Positions 46,152 through 53,532 of a DNA stretch of 64,000 bases are shown piece after piece. The stretch is from Crateriforma spongiae (GTDB taxonomy: Bacteria; Planctomycetota; Planctomycetia; Pirellulales; Pirellulaceae). The stretch is from contig NZ_JAAXMS010000002.1 of the NCBI RefSeq assembly GCF_012290005.1, forward strand, positions 248,001-312,000, given 5' to 3'. The notes beneath the pieces are model-generated. The model was not told where the DNA came from. It saw only the letters and a list, made by a program, of their open reading frames with translations, and made no database searches. Position 1 is the stretch's first letter. Every line of letters begins with the position of its first letter. Made by a program: the position numbers and the translations under genes.

Positions 46152-48937
46152 AATTCCACCGCCGATCCGCCTTCCGGCGTCGCGTTCGGGGCGTGTGACG
46201 ACACGCCCTCCGGGTCCAAACGCCCTGAATTAGAACCACCAAACCAACCAAACCCACCATCGACGTCCGCCGGCCCGATAGGATCGGGTTGGTTTGGTGG
46301 GTTTGAGGGGTTTACTTCCAGCCGGTCGCGGTTCGGCCGCTTGTCGTCAGCGGAACTAGCGCCGGAAGGAAAACCGCTGGCAGCCGATCGGACCCGCCAG
46401 CGATTCACACCGCCCCGAGCGTTGTCGGCGTCAAGGAACTTTCCGCCGTGAACCCTGCCAACAAACTGTCGGACCCGCCGGCCGAATTGCTTACCGTTGA
46501 AGTGTTCGCCGCAAATCTCAAACACTGCTTCGGCCAATGCTTCGTGTTCTTCGAAGTCTGATTGGCTTCCGAACGTCTTTCGCTGAATCTCTTTCGTCGT
46601 CAAACCGATGCCCGACGGGTCGGCCGATTCGATGCCGGCAATCAGCTTGCCGAGTAATGCGGCCGTATCATCGCCCGCAAGAGCCGTCGCGCGTGTTGGC
46701 AACGGATCGGCACCGCCGGCCCAAACGATCGCCCCTCGAATCTTTGCCGACCAGTTTTCAAACGACCCCCAATCGCCGCCCGGTTGGACCGGACAACCGG
46801 CGACGAAGTACGCCCGCAGGATTGTCAACGCTGCGACCGCCAATCGCGGCCGTTCCGTTTCGATCCACGAGAGCAAATCAGGATGCCGAAAGCCGCTTCG
46901 ATCTTCCGGCGTTTCGAGTGGCGATTGCAAGCGGATCGGAAGAACGCGCCGCCCGACATCCGACCCAAACGCCATGTTGTTGCCTGTTGCGGCCCAAACC
47001 GTCCGCATTGGCAAATCACCCGTCATGCGGGATTGCCCCAACACTCGGTCCGACCACGTTGCTGACGTAATCGCGGCATCGAGAGCAGCCCCGCCCAATT
47101 GGATGTCCAGGTTGTCGAACAACACCGACGGCACTGCACCGATGGCGACGGCGGTGATTGTCTTTCGCATTTCGTCATCGTCGCGGGTGAACGCTTTGCG
47201 AGCCGCCCGCCGACCGTAGGCAATCAATGTTGCTGCATCGACCAGCAACGACTTCCCTGCCCCGCGAATGTTCGCCGTCACCGCGAACAGCGGAACGTAG
47301 CCGTCAATGCACGATCGGCCGATCATCGAAAGAACCATCGTCAACCACGCGCTAGCGTCGGCATCTTCAAAGATTGGGAAGTCCGCCAACACATCCAACA
47401 AATCCGCGATAGCCTTTGCCGCGTCATCCTTCGTTGGGTTGTCCGGCACGTTCGGGAATGCGACCGATGGGCGAAAGATCAATCCTGTTTGGGGATCGTA
47501 TCCCGGCGTTTGAACGATCGAACCATCGACGCGGATCGTCGGAGACTCGACGATGCCGGACAACGGACGTACTGCACCGCCATAGCTGCCACGCTTGTAA
47601 ACCGCTTCGATCAACCATCCCGGCGGCCGGATCGGTCTCACTTCGACTTCATCTTCGCTGTCCGTTTCAGTGAATAGCTGAACCGCTTGCGTGATTCGTT
47701 CGCGAATCAAACATTGCGGCAGATCACGGACCGCCAAACGCCCGTCCGCGTCGATGTCGTCGCTTTCGACGGCGTGAACCAGCACGCCACCGCGAACGAA
47801 TACCCGCACCACTTCGGCGTGTTCGGGTTTGATCCACGACGTATCCCACCCGAGCCGCCCTAGGTGCGAAACGACTTGATCGGTGACATGGGCTTCGTTC
47901 ATCGTGACGATGACTTCCGGTCGGCCGTCGCCAGCGTTGTCAGCTTCGCTTGGCTTCCACGGCGTTGCTGCTTCGATTGCTTCGCGGACCAGCTTTTCGC
48001 CATCCGGCTTTCGCAAACAATCGCGAACGTCATCCCCGCCTTTGTCCTTCATCACGCCCGGCAGCCGAGCGACCGAAACCGATGACGCGATACCCGACAA
48101 ATTGCCGGCAGTATGTTCGGCCCCCATGTTGCCGGCGGTATCCAAATCGGGAACGACAACGATGTCCACGCCTTCGAATAGCCGAGCGTACCGCGTCGCC
48201 ATTTTGTTGCCGCAGTAGCCGAAAGCCTGATAGCCGAGTCCGATCAAAGCGGCGGCATCTTTCACGCCTTCGACCGCCAACCAAAGTTCGCCAGGCTTGG
48301 GCAATCTGCCGGGAAAGAATAAGCCGCTTGGGCGGTCGTTCTTGTCTCGCTTAGGTCGCAGGCGTCCTTTATCGCCCGGCCACAAATCGAAGTAGGAATG
48401 AACTTCGCCGGCATCGTTGTAAACATCGACGCGGGCAACGGTCCGCCGTTCGCGTCCCCGCTGGGCTTCCTTTACTCCGAACAATTTGAACGCATCAACT
48501 GGCATCCGTTTGTCGCGGCACGTCGCGGTGATGATGTCCACGGCGGCGACCGGACTTCCGTCGCCGGCGTTCATGCCGAGCCGTTCGGCGACCCACGTTG
48601 CCGCTTCGAAGTTTGTCACGCCAAGCAACCACGCCACCGTCGCGATGCCGTCGCCGGGTTTGATCTTGGACGACTTGTTGAAGCAATGCCGGCAAAAAAC
48701 CGCACCGGTTTCGTGAACGTCCTTCGAGGCGTTGCAACGATCGTCGCCACCGCAATGAACGCACGGTCGCCCGCGACCATCGAGGTATTCCGCCGGCAAC
48801 CCGGCATCGGGCAACAGCGTCGCCCACCTGCCACGAGCAGCCGCTTTTACTTCGCCAATTGACCACCGGCGTTTAGAATGTCGGCGGCGGGTTGCACTGT
48901 CGCCAGGCTTCGGGGGTTGCTGTTTGAGCTTGCTCAT
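46148..48937 (-). CDS. Primase-helicase of the island
   Basis: A 929-residue replication protein. Near the N terminus is a CHC2-like zinc finger (CVHCGGDDRC, then FCRHC). A Toprim-like domain follows (LWLAVEGVKDAAALIGLG; IVVVPDLDTAGNMGAEHTA). The C-terminal ATPase has a Walker A-type loop NIRGAGKSLLVDA, Walker B-like VLFDNLD and ATGNN, as in D5-type or plasmid/phage replicative helicases. ATG 48937 overlaps the upstream stop as ATGA. It probably primes and unwinds the island's own origin after excision. The family is well known from phages and satellites, but the exact homologue is not identified. Confidence 0.85.
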   Translation of the reverse strand: MSKLKQQPPKPGDSATRRRHSKRRWSIGEVKAAARGRWATLLPDAGLPAEYLDGRGRPCVHCGGDDRCNASKDVHETGAVFCRHCFNKSSKIKPGDGIATVAWLLGVTNFEAATWVAERLGMNAGDGSPVAAVDIITATCRDKRMPVDAFKLFGVKEAQRGRERRTVARVDVYNDAGEVHSYFDLWPGDKGRLRPKRDKNDRPSGLFFPGRLPKPGELWLAVEGVKDAAALIGLGYQAFGYCGNKMATRYARLFEGVDIVVVPDLDTAGNMGAEHTAGNLSGIASSVSVARLPGVMKDKGGDDVRDCLRKPDGEKLVREAIEAATPWKPSEADNAGDGRPEVIVTMNEAHVTDQVVSHLGRLGWDTSWIKPEHAEVVRVFVRGGVLVHAVESDDIDADGRLAVRDLPQCLIRERITQAVQLFTETDSEDEVEVRPIRPPGWLIEAVYKRGSYGGAVRPLSGIVESPTIRVDGSIVQTPGYDPQTGLIFRPSVAFPNVPDNPTKDDAAKAIADLLDVLADFPIFEDADASAWLTMVLSMIGRSCIDGYVPLFAVTANIRGAGKSLLVDAATLIAYGRRAARKAFTRDDDEMRKTITAVAIGAVPSVLFDNLDIQLGGAALDAAITSATWSDRVLGQSRMTGDLPMRTVWAATGNNMAFGSDVGRRVLPIRLQSPLETPEDRSGFRHPDLLSWIETERPRLAVAALTILRAYFVAGCPVQPGGDWGSFENWSAKIRGAIVWAGGADPLPTRATALAGDDTAALLGKLIAGIESADPSGIGLTTKEIQRKTFGSQSDFEEHEALAEAVFEICGEHFNGKQFGRRVRQFVGRVHGGKFLDADNARGGVNRWRVRSAASGFPSGASSADDKRPNRDRLEVNPSNPPNQPDPIGPADVDGGFGWFGGSNSGRLDPEGVSSHAPNATPEGGSAVEL

Positions 48938-49239
48938 TCGGTGGCCCCCGTTGCAGTTACGGACGCGGACAACCAAAGTCGCTTTATCGCGTGGTTGTGC
49001 TTCGCGGTCTCGCTGATGCGAAAACCAGCCGGCACAATTTCGCCGTCGCGGTGCATCGCGGCGGTCAGGTGCCCGAACGCCCGTCTGTCGAACCAATCAG
49101 GCGTCTTGACGCCGCGAACGGCATCCTCGAATGCGATTGGCTTTCCCGTTCGCAGCATCCGCCGAAAGATCGCGGCAGCTTGCCGGAACGCTTGGTCGCG
49201 TTCCTCTTGGCGTGTTTGCTGTTGTTCGTCGCAATTCAT
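48934..49239 (-). CDS. Small island protein
   Basis: A 101-residue protein with no family I recognise. The N terminus is polar and Gln-rich (NCDEQQQTRQEERDQAFRQA), followed by a helix-rich middle (AAIFRRMLRTGKPIAFEDAV, DWFDRRAFGHLTAAMHRDG) and a beta-like end. The ATG at 49239 overlaps the stop of the HTH gene as ATGA, and its own stop overlaps the start of the primase-helicase the same way, so it is the middle of a coupled row. The layout WFDRRAF..LTAAMHRDGEI suggests a winged-helix-like fold, unproven. Confidence 0.7.
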   Translation of the reverse strand: MNCDEQQQTRQEERDQAFRQAAAIFRRMLRTGKPIAFEDAVRGVKTPDWFDRRAFGHLTAAMHRDGEIVPAGFRISETAKHNHAIKRLWLSASVTATGATE

Positions 49240-49496
49240 CGTCGGCCCCCTTTCGCAATGTTGCGAACATTGGGGCAACCGTCAGCAATCCATTGTTCGA
49301 TGGCTGAGCGCGGCCAACGGACCAGCGAACCAAGTTTGATCGGCCTAGGCATTCGGCCGGCATCGGCAAGTCTGCGAACGTGTCGCGACGAACAACCGAG
49401 ATAGTCGTTTGCAATGTCATCAACCGATAACATCGCCCGCCCGCGACCGTCAGCGATCGCATCGGCGTTTGCTTGGGTAGGCATTCTGTTTCCCAT
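49236..49496 (-). CDS. Excisionase/AlpA-like helix-turn-helix protein
   Basis: An 86-residue DNA-binding protein of the MerR-like HTH_17/AlpA type: MLSVDDIANDYLGCSSRHVR (helix-turn-helix), then RLADAGRMPRPIKLG, and the wing VRWPRSAIEQWIADG. The N-terminal 20 residues are dispensable-looking, and an ATG at 49433 is an alternative start. The first gene of the coupled operon, it lies just downstream of the repeat cluster at 49542-49656, its likely binding site. A role as recombination directionality factor or operon activator is inferred from the family. Confidence 0.82.
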   Translation of the reverse strand: MGNRMPTQANADAIADGRGRAMLSVDDIANDYLGCSSRHVRRLADAGRMPRPIKLGSLVRWPRSAIEQWIADGCPNVRNIAKGGRR

Positions 49497-49541
49497 GTGG
49501 AGTTATGCCACGTCGCAACGTGCGAGCGTGACATAAACCAC

Positions 49542-49656
49542 AAACCAGACGGGAAACGGCCCTAGGGAATCTGGTTTGCGGAAACGCCGACCGCCGGATT
49601 ACGCGGGGAAACCGCCCTGTCCGGCGATGTCAAAAAATCTGGTTTTCGTCTGGTTT
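49542..49656. repeat. Cluster of four TCTGGTTT repeats
   Basis: The octamer TCTGGTTT occurs at 49570-49577, 49639-49646 and 49649-49656, and inverted (AAACCAGA) at 49542-49549. The last two direct copies are ten bases apart, one turn of the helix. The cluster fills the 168-base gap between the zinc-ribbon protein gene and the HTH operon and contains its upstream control region. It may be an operator, an excisionase site or an iteron-type origin. Confidence 0.65.
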
Positions 49657-49664
49657 CGTCGGGT

Positions 49665-50693
49665 TTATAGGTCGGATGATTGGGCGATGCTTCGCCCCGT
49701 TCGTCCTTTCCTGGGCATATTCACGTTTGCCCCAATCTTTCCACGGGCCTGGGTGACGTAGTCCACGAAAGCTTGACGCCCGGTGAATGGGTAGTCCTCG
49801 TAATGCTCTTCGACCCAATCCCATGCCATATCACGCGTAAACTTTTTCCCCGGTGTCGCCATCGCAGATTCGGCCAATTTGAAAGCGATCAGCGCATGGC
49901 GGTGCCTATCGCTCAGTTTCGCTAGCTGGGTGGTCCATTCTTCGCTCCCGTTCTCGGATTCCCCTTCGCCCGCGACCGTGGCGGTTTCGTATTCCTTCCC
50001 GCACCAAATACAACGCCAGGGCGGGCAATACGGATCGGCTTCGCATTCACGCTTGCACCACTGACACACCATCACCGCCGGACCGGCGCCCCATTCCCTT
50101 GGCTTGCGGGTTTCGTCGGCATCGACAATGCAACGGATCGCCAACACGGTCGCCTTCAACAAATCAGGGATGCGGATCAATTCAGACGTGCCGTAAACCA
50201 GGTCAGGCTTTCCCGGTAAGTCCGCCGGCACTTGATGAATCAACGGGCGTTTGTCTCTGTGCACCAATATGAAGTCCGATTGTCTGAACGATCGCGTCAC
50301 CTTCACCGGGAACGGGAACAATTCGATCCGATGAAGTTCGCGAAAGAGCGTAAACCAACAACCGGCCCAACGCGGACGAACGGCGCGAGGGTCCAGCCCG
50401 AGCGGCTTCACCCAATCGCCAAGTAACTTCGATGTTTCTCCAGCCAATTCCAGCCAGCGAGTTATCGGCGCCGCTCCTGTGTCCGTCGCATTCCAAAAGA
50501 TTCGACCACTTAGCGGCGGTTGCCCTTGCAACAACGCATCAATTTTCTTCGGCCATTGCTCAACGTCGCCCGGCCGCTGTTGCCCACCGCCGTAACTGAT
50601 TTCGCAAGCGGCTTGGATCGGCCGATCGCAATCGTTTGCTAGTTGTTTGAACGCGGGCAAATAGTCATCCCGCAACGATTCAATACGCTGCAT
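49665..50693 (-). CDS. Island zinc-ribbon hypothetical protein
   Basis: A 342-residue protein that I do not recognise. It has a possible double zinc site with six cysteines at 210, 213, 217, 223, 228 and 231 (CQWCKREC, YCPPWRCIWCG). The N-terminal 200 residues are mixed alpha/beta without a clear motif; the C terminus has the helical SDRHRHALIAFKLAESAM and ends in a basic tail. A GGTGAG-type ribosome-binding site precedes ATG 50693. It is separated from the operon by the repeat cluster. In an excised circle it would lie directly downstream of the integrase on the same strand. Confidence 0.75.
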   Translation of the reverse strand: MQRIESLRDDYLPAFKQLANDCDRPIQAACEISYGGGQQRPGDVEQWPKKIDALLQGQPPLSGRIFWNATDTGAAPITRWLELAGETSKLLGDWVKPLGLDPRAVRPRWAGCWFTLFRELHRIELFPFPVKVTRSFRQSDFILVHRDKRPLIHQVPADLPGKPDLVYGTSELIRIPDLLKATVLAIRCIVDADETRKPREWGAGPAVMVCQWCKRECEADPYCPPWRCIWCGKEYETATVAGEGESENGSEEWTTQLAKLSDRHRHALIAFKLAESAMATPGKKFTRDMAWDWVEEHYEDYPFTGRQAFVDYVTQARGKIGANVNMPRKGRTGRSIAQSSDL

Positions 50694-50697
50694 ATCT

Positions 50698-50744
50698 CAC
50701 CTTTCAGAATGCGAGCCGGTCCGCCCGGCGTCCGATGAAAGGTG
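50698..50744 (-). promoter_or_regulatory. Inverted repeat overlapping the ribosome-binding site
   Basis: A 9-bp inverted repeat (CACCTTTCA at 50698-50706 and TGAAAGGTG at 50736-50744), 29 bases apart, lies just upstream of the zinc-ribbon gene's ATG. One arm contains the ribosome-binding site. It could be a repressor site or hide the site in an RNA hairpin. Confidence 0.45.
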
Positions 50745-50966
50745 CAATCGGAAACCGGGCGAACCGTGCGGCATCCCGTCGGACGCCTGCTCTCGAAAAA
50801 TCGCGGGACCGACCGCGACTTACTTGCCGGTGGTGAGCCGGCGCCGGTGAAGATAGCACTTCTGCCCCGCCGATCAAAATTCACCGACTGGGTTTCGCCC
50901 CCTCAATGCGGCACAACCTCCGCATCCAAAAAATGGTGCGTCAAAAAAATCGCTTGGGACATCGGG

Positions 50967-51200
50967 CTACGCCCCGTCGGCACGCCGCGCTTCCAAGGAC
51001 CCATTCGATTCCGCCCGCTCCTGCAACTCTGCAAAAAGGCGGGGGACAGCTTCATGCCCGAACAGTTCGGCCACCGCATCGACCAGCACGGCCGCGACCG
51101 ATCGTTCATCCGATTCGGCTATCTGGTGCAACGCCTGGTGCAACCGTTTAACGGCATCTTGGTTTGGCTCCGCAATTTCCGGTGTTTTGAACCCAGTTTC
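50967..51200 (-). pseudogene. Stranded 3' end of the integrase gene
   Basis: Seventy-seven codons plus a stop without a credible start of their own. The frame enters from the att core at 51201-51217, and reading it antisense gives the tRNA-encoded stretch FEPATYSLGSC followed by ETGFKTPEIAEPNQDAVKRL and two more helical segments (DERSVAAVLVDAVAELFG, AVPRLFAELQERAES). The codon phase at the core equals that of the integrase, so excision would join them into one 657-residue protein. Third positions are mostly G or C, as in real genes. The nominal open frame extends upstream into host DNA to 51281. Confidence 0.75.
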
Positions 51201-51247
51201 ACAGCTTCCCAAGCTGTATGTCGCGGGTTCGAATCCCGTCACCCGCT
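51201..51247 (+). other. Right att site (attR): displaced host 3' half of tRNA-Gly
   Basis: The first 17 bases repeat the core at 43990; the next 30 are the host's original tRNA 3' end, with T arm GCGGG/CCCGT, loop TTCGAAT and acceptor half CACCCGC. Joined to the 5' part at 43964 it makes a fully regular tRNA. There is no 5' half here, so it is not a functional tRNA gene. Confidence 0.88.
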
Positions 51248-51296
51248 TTGGTCGTTTCCCGCCGGTAAATGGCGGCGACAAGACGGGCCGCCGAAA

Positions 51297-51641
51297 CTAG
51301 AAGGCAAGCACGGCGTCATCGACGGTGTCGTAAATTCCGAAAAGCTTTTCGAAGTGCACGACACGCAGCACGTCTGTGATCGAGGAATTGACGGCTGCGA
51401 GTTTAACAATGCCACCCGCTTTGCGAAGACGCGAGTGCAACCGTACCAACGCCGCCAAGCCTGAACTGGACACATAGTCCAATTCTTCACAATCGATCAC
51501 GACACGATTCAAATCCGATTCGACTTGGCTGCTAAAGACGTCGAACAGAAAATCGGACGTCACCGAATCCATCCGCCCGCGCAGGTGCACCACCAGCACG
51601 TCGTCGTTCTTGCCAACCACTTCGGTCCGATAGTCAATCAT
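51297..51641 (-). CDS. STAS-domain anti-sigma factor antagonist
   Basis: A 114-residue single-domain protein of the SpoIIAA/RsbV type. The phosphorylation site is in LDYVSSSGLAALVRLHSRL, and the fold pattern (VLVVHLRGRMDSVTSDFLFD, NRVVIDCEEL) is complete. Such proteins bind and switch off an anti-sigma kinase when not phosphorylated. No anti-sigma kinase or PP2C phosphatase gene is adjacent, so the partner is elsewhere. Its stop lies just beyond the island's right end: it was the neighbour of the tRNA before insertion. Confidence 0.9.
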   Translation of the reverse strand: MIDYRTEVVGKNDDVLVVHLRGRMDSVTSDFLFDVFSSQVESDLNRVVIDCEELDYVSSSGLAALVRLHSRLRKAGGIVKLAAVNSSITDVLRVVHFEKLFGIYDTVDDAVLAF

Positions 51642-51801
51642 GTTTCAAAATCCTGAGATGCTGGCCCGTTTGAACATCGGCCCGTGTGAAAGACCAATAA
51701 AGTAGCCGACAAATGATCGTCGATGGCCTGCATCCGCCGAATCTGGCCTAATCAGGAAAACCATCGACAAGCGGACATGAATTTTGAAAGGGTCGCATCC
51801 G

Positions 51802-53154
51802 CTAAACCAAGGTCCCCAGGGCGAGCCCGATGTTTCGATAGTTGATGTTGGTCCGATACGCGAACTCTGTGGCTTCCATACTGCCGGTGGTTTCGAGCGT
51901 ACGTTTGGCTTTTGTTTTCAATGTGCGTAGATCGTACACCCGCTCGGTGCACTGGCGGATGATGTCCCACAGTTCGTCCGGAGGCATTGATTTGGGACGA
52001 TGCACCAGTTTGGTCAAATCATAGTGCGCCCAATCATTGGGAAAATTCGTGTACAGCAAACGCTCTTCTTCTTCGAGTCGTTGAAACAGTCTCGTGCCAG
52101 GTAACGGCGTCATTGTGGTCAATTGCATCGCGTCGACGTCGCTGTTGACCATAAATTCCGCACGACGAAAAAGGGCCTCCGGCGTGTCACTGTCCATCCC
52201 AAAGATGAATGCCCCCAGTACGGAGATTCCCGATGCGTGGATACGGTCAAAGGTTTCCTGATAAGCCGAGGCACCCTTTTTCAAATTCAATCGTTTATTG
52301 ACCTCCGTCAACGCGTCGAAGTCTTCGGCTTCAATCCCGATGAATATCATCCGGCATCCGGCACGCGCGGCCCAGTCCAACACCTCCGGGTCATCGGCTA
52401 CGCTGATCGACGCTTGGCAAAACCAGGTCTTGTTCATGCCTCGGGCGACCATCCCTTGAAACAATTCCAACGCCTGTTTTCGACAGGAAGCACCGTTTCC
52501 AATGATATTGTCGTCAACGAAGAAGACCATTTCGTTGTTCAGCGTCTCCAATTCATCCAGCACATCGGCGACGGGGCGACGGCGATAGCGTCGGCCGTTG
52601 TAGGCGGTGACCGAACAGAATTCGCAATCCAGAGGACAGCCGCGGGACGTCTGCACCGAGGCAAAGACATACTCATCGCTATAGATATCCCTTCGCGGCG
52701 GTGCAACACGATCCGGATCCAACCATTGTCCGTGGTACAACCCGCGGAGACGCCCAGACTGGGCATCCGCAAGCACTTGCCGCCAGACCGATTCGGCTTC
52801 GCCGACAACGACCGCATCGGCAAAACGCAACGCTTCATCGGAACACATTGACGCGTGAATCCCGCCCATCACGACGGGAACGCCCTGATCCCGATAGATG
52901 CTGGCGATCTCGTAGGCGCGATTCGCCGCCGACGTGAATGCGGTGATGCCGACCAAGTCAGCGTCCCGGTAGGAAAACGGCGCGAAGTTCTCATCCAGCA
53001 GTTCCACCTCCCAGTCGTCGGGCGTCAAGGATGCCAGAATCCCGAGACCCAGCGGTGGAAACCGTGAACTCGGGTTCACGGCAAAACCGGACCGAACATT
53101 GTTCACCGGGTTGATCAATGTCAGTCGTTTTTTCGACAGTCGTTTCGGGCTCAT
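51802..53154 (-). CDS. B12-binding radical SAM protein
   Basis: A 450-residue enzyme. The N-terminal half is a cobalamin-binding Rossmann domain (PPLGLGILASLTPDDWEVEL, DLVGITAFTSAANRAYEIA, GVPVVMGGIHASM). The radical SAM domain has the cluster motif SRGCPLDCEFCSVT (CxxxCxxC) and the later segments FFVDDNIIGN and GCRMIFIGIEAED. The closest named groups are the hopanoid-associated and DUF4070 radical SAM proteins, so a methyl- or carbon-transfer on a lipid is a reasonable guess. ATG 53154 begins SPKRLSKKRLTLINPVNN at the correct distance from the first strand. Confidence 0.88.
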   Translation of the reverse strand: MSPKRLSKKRLTLINPVNNVRSGFAVNPSSRFPPLGLGILASLTPDDWEVELLDENFAPFSYRDADLVGITAFTSAANRAYEIASIYRDQGVPVVMGGIHASMCSDEALRFADAVVVGEAESVWRQVLADAQSGRLRGLYHGQWLDPDRVAPPRRDIYSDEYVFASVQTSRGCPLDCEFCSVTAYNGRRYRRRPVADVLDELETLNNEMVFFVDDNIIGNGASCRKQALELFQGMVARGMNKTWFCQASISVADDPEVLDWAARAGCRMIFIGIEAEDFDALTEVNKRLNLKKGASAYQETFDRIHASGISVLGAFIFGMDSDTPEALFRRAEFMVNSDVDAMQLTTMTPLPGTRLFQRLEEEERLLYTNFPNDWAHYDLTKLVHRPKSMPPDELWDIIRQCTERVYDLRTLKTKAKRTLETTGSMEATEFAYRTNINYRNIGLALGTLV

Positions 53155-53532
53155 CTCGAGTTTGGCTCCCAAAGCCTTCACGTCGCAGGGAGAAGTGCGG
53201 GCAACTTCGACGTACCGACCGGATGGATCAATCGTCGACAAAGCACTGGCCGTTTGATCGACATGGCTGTTCGTGACACGCAGCGATAACGACGCGTACC
53301 TGATTTGCTTCAACGCCGACGAAACGTTTGCGGCACATCCCTCCACAACCAAGCTTACCTGACTTTGGTTGGAACACACCTTCATCTGCCGCGGTCGGTG
53401 GGAACTGCGACCATCTAACACCCGTTCGCCGAAAATCGGTGCCGTTTTGGTCACCGGGCGTCGCGACGAAATTGTCGCGGCACTGGGATGGATGATGTCG
53501 ATCCCGTCCGACTGACGAGACGCCGATTTGAT
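53155..53532. other. Region between the radical SAM gene and the regulator gene
   Basis: About 380 bases. The radical SAM frame stays open for a further 100 codons here, but the translation lacks conserved features and the B12 domain is already complete without it, so I treat it as a non-coding leader. A small extra N-terminal domain cannot be ruled out. No other gene is seen. Confidence 0.4.

Larger units (their letters stand above)
43990..51217 (-). mobile_element. Integrated island in tRNA-Gly(CCC), satellite-like
   Basis: About 7.2 kb bounded by identical 17-bp cores at 43990-44006 and 51201-51217, each inside a tRNA-Gly 3' half. All genes are on the minus strand: HTH protein, small protein, primase-helicase, TubC-like/zinc-ribbon protein and integrase, plus an upstream zinc-ribbon protein. 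I see no relaxase, capsid, tail, terminase or transposase gene. A size of 7 kb with int, an AlpA-like HTH and a primase-helicase matches the plan of phage satellites (PICI-like) rather than a complete phage or conjugative element. Mobility is inferred, not shown. Confidence 0.85.

Noticed and set aside
51201-51247. A second tRNA-Gly gene
   Set aside because: Only the anticodon arm, T arm and 3' acceptor half are present; there is no D arm or 5' acceptor half, so it is the displaced end created by integration.
53155-53454. A 100-residue N-terminal extension of the radical SAM protein
   Set aside because: The frame is open, but the cobalamin-binding domain is complete from 53154 on and the extension has no conserved feature. 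It remains a minor possibility.
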